A program made the position numbers and the translations under genes. DNA of 64,000 nt from JAUWKC01 sp035527845. Lineage in GTDB: Bacteria; Planctomycetota; Phycisphaerae; Sedimentisphaerales; Anaerobacaceae. This document shows, one piece after another, positions 62,801-64,000 of the stretch (the stretch's first letter is position 1; each line of letters opens with the position of its first letter). The DNA is taken from contig DATKZT010000062.1 in the NCBI GenBank assembly GCA_035527845.1, forward strand, positions 43,455 to 107,454, in the 5' to 3' direction. The notes beneath the pieces are model-generated. The model was given only the letters and a program-made list of their open reading frames with translations, ran no database searches and was not told the origin of the DNA.

Positions 62801-63007
62801 GATATGCGGCGAGTCTTGAACCGCATTGATGAACTACTCCCGGCTAAGCGAGGGGGCTTTGTTTATTGCCGCAATCTCAAAATCTTTGACAGAGACCATA
62901 TCTATATCCTCAAGCCAATGACCTTTCGCAGCTGGATGCGTACCACTGCACTAAATGATGCGGATGAGATTGCCTCGGCAGTCTTGCAGACGGGGGAGGG
63001 GTCCTGA
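59882..63007 (+). CDS. N6-adenine DNA methyltransferase, Eco57I/type II-like, large
   Basis: 1041 residues. Motif I (SAM binding) is DPACGSGVFLVSL (~358-370), preceded by the N6-MTase GAYYTPPHLAELT signature; the catalytic motif IV is NPPW (~484) in FDFVISNPPWVSRGK. The ~350-residue N-terminal part is helical with no clear nuclease triad. The region after ~600 probably contains the target-recognition domain, and the end is coiled and Lys/Arg-rich. This is the methylase (possibly with specificity) half of a restriction-type system. The next gene starts one base into its stop codon. No strong ribosome-binding site precedes the ATG. Confidence 0.8.
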   Translation: MAKTQNQGIEGLIKSGYYRRGLFTSSDQLDRVDPPLPHSHTVRRAFRRMKLDAVLYVERVPTAYFKRVRRLDAANIRSWQTDLWNQHIVPLLVIISDTQVKVYSGQALPADKGEDVDGNGRLVEIFGEVADVLELEVLASIQTGEIFRKPDSFNRNHAVDRCLLENLTATAKQLINCPNDPFTPEFAHLFLMRLLFACYLIERKMIKGRHFPDDSDLCHIGTQYNRLVDMLNHLSHPQDRDALFRLFHHLKESFNGSLLDTDLNKEKKEVNDDHMRIIRSFLNGDDFKTRQYTLSFWAYDFKIIPIETISAIYQGFISEQGELQQTSGAYYTPPHLAELTVDILLQNHTKPLYESKALDPACGSGVFLVSLFNRMANQWMARHANHQRKTRAKQLLDILQNKLFGVDVNKTACHITCFSLYLAVLEQLDPWDVENLKEQGLKFPPLLLPKDDQQQNNQPRTIVHGNFFDPTLQLDSSDFDFVISNPPWVSRGKCKDKFFLRWQECDKDIRGPQKQIAHGFMWKAIAPLSNSGKACLLLPTAVLLNKTDKFQVEWFGEVTVERVVNFSDLRFVLFADAIHPGIAVRFNKTRPDITKNRIRYESPKVDIRSCRGGAVYIYHEDVKTIRLSELLANAQSREASKVWKTEFWGTWRDLKLLQRLSDMPHLRDALEPHGKCKHWTTGVGIQPKGGDLNPIWWKSDRLFLDTNSPLIQLVLTEDDCRPVGNLFPERIHRPRTPEQFNAPLMVVNKGGSKIAFVGFPVLFKDSLFSISATQADKRILQFLVAVLRSDLARYYYFHTVSNYGTERTQFFTDQITDCPFFIPQDASDPTKAREIAREVSAKLQKFEDELRRQNYVIGRLEKAQQIQEECETLVRQYYDIDEYEQILIEDTVDYIIPSITPRANPNKKVKTLTHVNPEQRQTYTETLCKMLNIHARTGCKVQAHVVKADSQAVVVISRAKDKPKPFYEKAAPEDMRRVLNRIDELLPAKRGGFVYCRNLKIFDRDHIYILKPMTFRSWMRTTALNDADEIASAVLQTGEGS

Positions 63008-63648
63008 TGGCGACAGAAGGCACTGTCCGCCCCTGGGGCGATACGTTTCGCGTTGATTTGCTCCCTTGCTTATTCGATTTGATTATAGAATCATGGAAGA
63101 CTTTTCCCCAACCCGCCTCTCATGATCTCGAAGTCCCGATTACTAAAAGATTTTGCGTCCACCTGGAGAATAGTAAGGACCGCTCAACACACCTCTTCAG
63201 GATAGATTGGGAGGCAAACTTATTAGATAATACGGCCACGCATACGGGACGTATCGATATTCGTGTTACTCATGGCTACATGGCAACCGAGTATTTCTCC
63301 TTCGAATGTAAACTCCTCAATAAGACAGATCATAACGGCAGATGGTACTCACTGGCAGGCGAATATATCGAAGAAGGCGTCATGCGATATGTTACCGGCC
63401 AGTACTCCGGCGGCGACAATGGAGGCATGATCGGCTACGTTATGGATGGCGATATAACCAAGGCCATTCAGCACGTTAATCGTGCGATTCAAACCAGACA
63501 AGAAAGACTTCGCATCAACCACCAGCCCCAATTAAGAAACTCATCAATTCGGCCTCACTGCCCACAAACCAGGCAGACAGACCATCTGACCAAAACAGGC
63601 CCCTTCCGCATCCACCACGTATTTCTACCCCTAGCCAGTTCTAACTGA
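63007..63648 (+). CDS. PD-(D/E)XK nuclease-like protein paired with the DNA methyltransferase
   Basis: 213 residues. The frame starts in the last base of the methylase stop codon region (ATG at 63007), so translation is coupled. A PD-(D/E)XK-type active site is visible: Asp84 in GRIDIRV and Glu100-Cys-Lys102 in FSFECKLL, on adjacent strands and separated by 15 residues. A glycine-rich GGMIGYVMDGDI strand follows and a basic C-terminal tail ends in HHVFLPL. The natural role is restriction endonuclease or DNA-cleaving effector to the methylase. The family is not one I can name. Confidence 0.7.
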   Translation: MATEGTVRPWGDTFRVDLLPCLFDLIIESWKTFPQPASHDLEVPITKRFCVHLENSKDRSTHLFRIDWEANLLDNTATHTGRIDIRVTHGYMATEYFSFECKLLNKTDHNGRWYSLAGEYIEEGVMRYVTGQYSGGDNGGMIGYVMDGDITKAIQHVNRAIQTRQERLRINHQPQLRNSSIRPHCPQTRQTDHLTKTGPFRIHHVFLPLASSN

Positions 63649-64000
63649 AATCATTGACCGCCTTTCTCATGTCCGCTTCCCCTCCTTCCTGTTAATAAGA
63701 ACCCCGCAAAATCAACCACTTCTCGGCCAAGAAGCCACCTTTTTGATTTTTGCGTTGTATTTTTGCCCTCCAGAGGATGCCTTACGGCATTTGCATTTTG
63801 ATTTTTACTTTCCCCTTCTCCCCCCTGACCCCTGACCAGCCAGCTTCAACAATGGGGCGAACGCCCCGCGGCCAAACGCCAAAATTCACTAACAGCATGC
63901 CCTATTTACTGTTGGTCGGCTTCAAAAGAGGGTCATTTGCAAATGACCCGGTGGACAAGGCGACCTTCTGTCGAAAAAGCTTGCTTTTGCAGCAGAGTTC
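63649..64000. other. gene-free end of window with palindrome and repeat-like text
   Basis: No gene was found. The middle is T-rich (TTTTTGATTTTTGCG, near 63740) and contains a small stem ATGCC/GGCAT (63777-63790), like dispersed repeats elsewhere in such genomes. A 20-bp perfect palindrome lies at 63930-63949. Confidence 0.4.
63930..63949. promoter_or_regulatory. perfect 20-bp palindrome, candidate operator
   Basis: GGGTCATTTG followed directly by CAAATGACCC is a gapless perfect inverted repeat. It could be a dimeric-regulator site for a gene beyond the right edge. No T-tract follows, so it is not an obvious terminator. Confidence 0.4.

Noticed and set aside
59882..63007. BREX PglX
   Set aside because: The methylase is of comparable size, but no pglZ, brxC or other BREX genes are adjacent and the motif IV is NPPW; the neighbour is a small nuclease-like protein.

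Overview
The window looks like a chromosomal contig from a planctomycete of the Phycisphaerae/Sedimentisphaerales type. This is inferred from gene content: Tat-exported Gfo/Idh/MocA, ThuA, aldo/keto reductase and sugar-isomerase proteins; LamG, HAF-repeat and PEP-CTERM sequences; an ECF sigma factor fused to a large extracytoplasmic moiety; and many dispersed non-coding repeats that mimic ORFs. No phage, plasmid, complete IS, rRNA operon or CRISPR array is visible. There is one tRNA (Asn).

Layout. 1-3.1 kb: tail of an unknown gene, a lipoprotein, a HIT protein and a HAD phosphatase. 3.1-3.9 kb: repeat-rich, gene-free. 3.9-7.8 kb: sigma factor/transmembrane/thioredoxin-fold fusion. 8.4-19 kb: secreted carbohydrate-type metabolism (Tat aldo/keto reductase, tetraheme cytochrome, ThuA, TIM-barrel isomerase, HAF-repeat protein, PEGA lipoprotein, LamG protein, Gfo/Idh/MocA oxidoreductase, isochorismatase-ThuA fusion), with a 165-bp inverted-repeat element and an isomerase remnant. 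19.1-33.9 kb: MtaB, a PilM-led three-gene type IV pilus-like operon, AhcY, a membrane TPR-like protein, a diguanylate cyclase, and an ECF sigma/anti-sigma/STN-domain operon. 33.9-38.4 kb: kinase-phosphatase-glycosyltransferase operon, tRNA-Asn with a GIY-YIG fragment, SlyD-like PPIase and an RRM protein.

39-43.8 kb: probable zinc uptake locus (Cys/His-rich exported protein, porin, ZnuA-like protein, two ZnuB-like permeases) with no ATPase gene. 43.9-50.7 kb: LigA, two AT-richer foreign-looking genes, RibD, an unknown protein, and a short UvrC joined to a PEP-CTERM tail. 50.9-55.7 kb: envelope proteins and a lipid-glycosylation set (GT2, LAB_N, GT39). 55.9-59.6 kb: SGNH-hydrolase remnant and class II ribonucleotide reductase NrdJ behind a pair of NrdR-box-like sites. 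59.9-63.6 kb: a two-gene DNA methyltransferase plus PD-(D/E)XK nuclease pair, the best candidate for an undescribed restriction/defence system.

The most notable observations are the methylase/nuclease pair, the sigma-factor fusion, the ATPase-less zinc locus, three related promoter/leader cassettes upstream of unrelated envelope genes, and the structured 165-bp element. Family assignments come from reading motifs and recalled family features; no database search was run.
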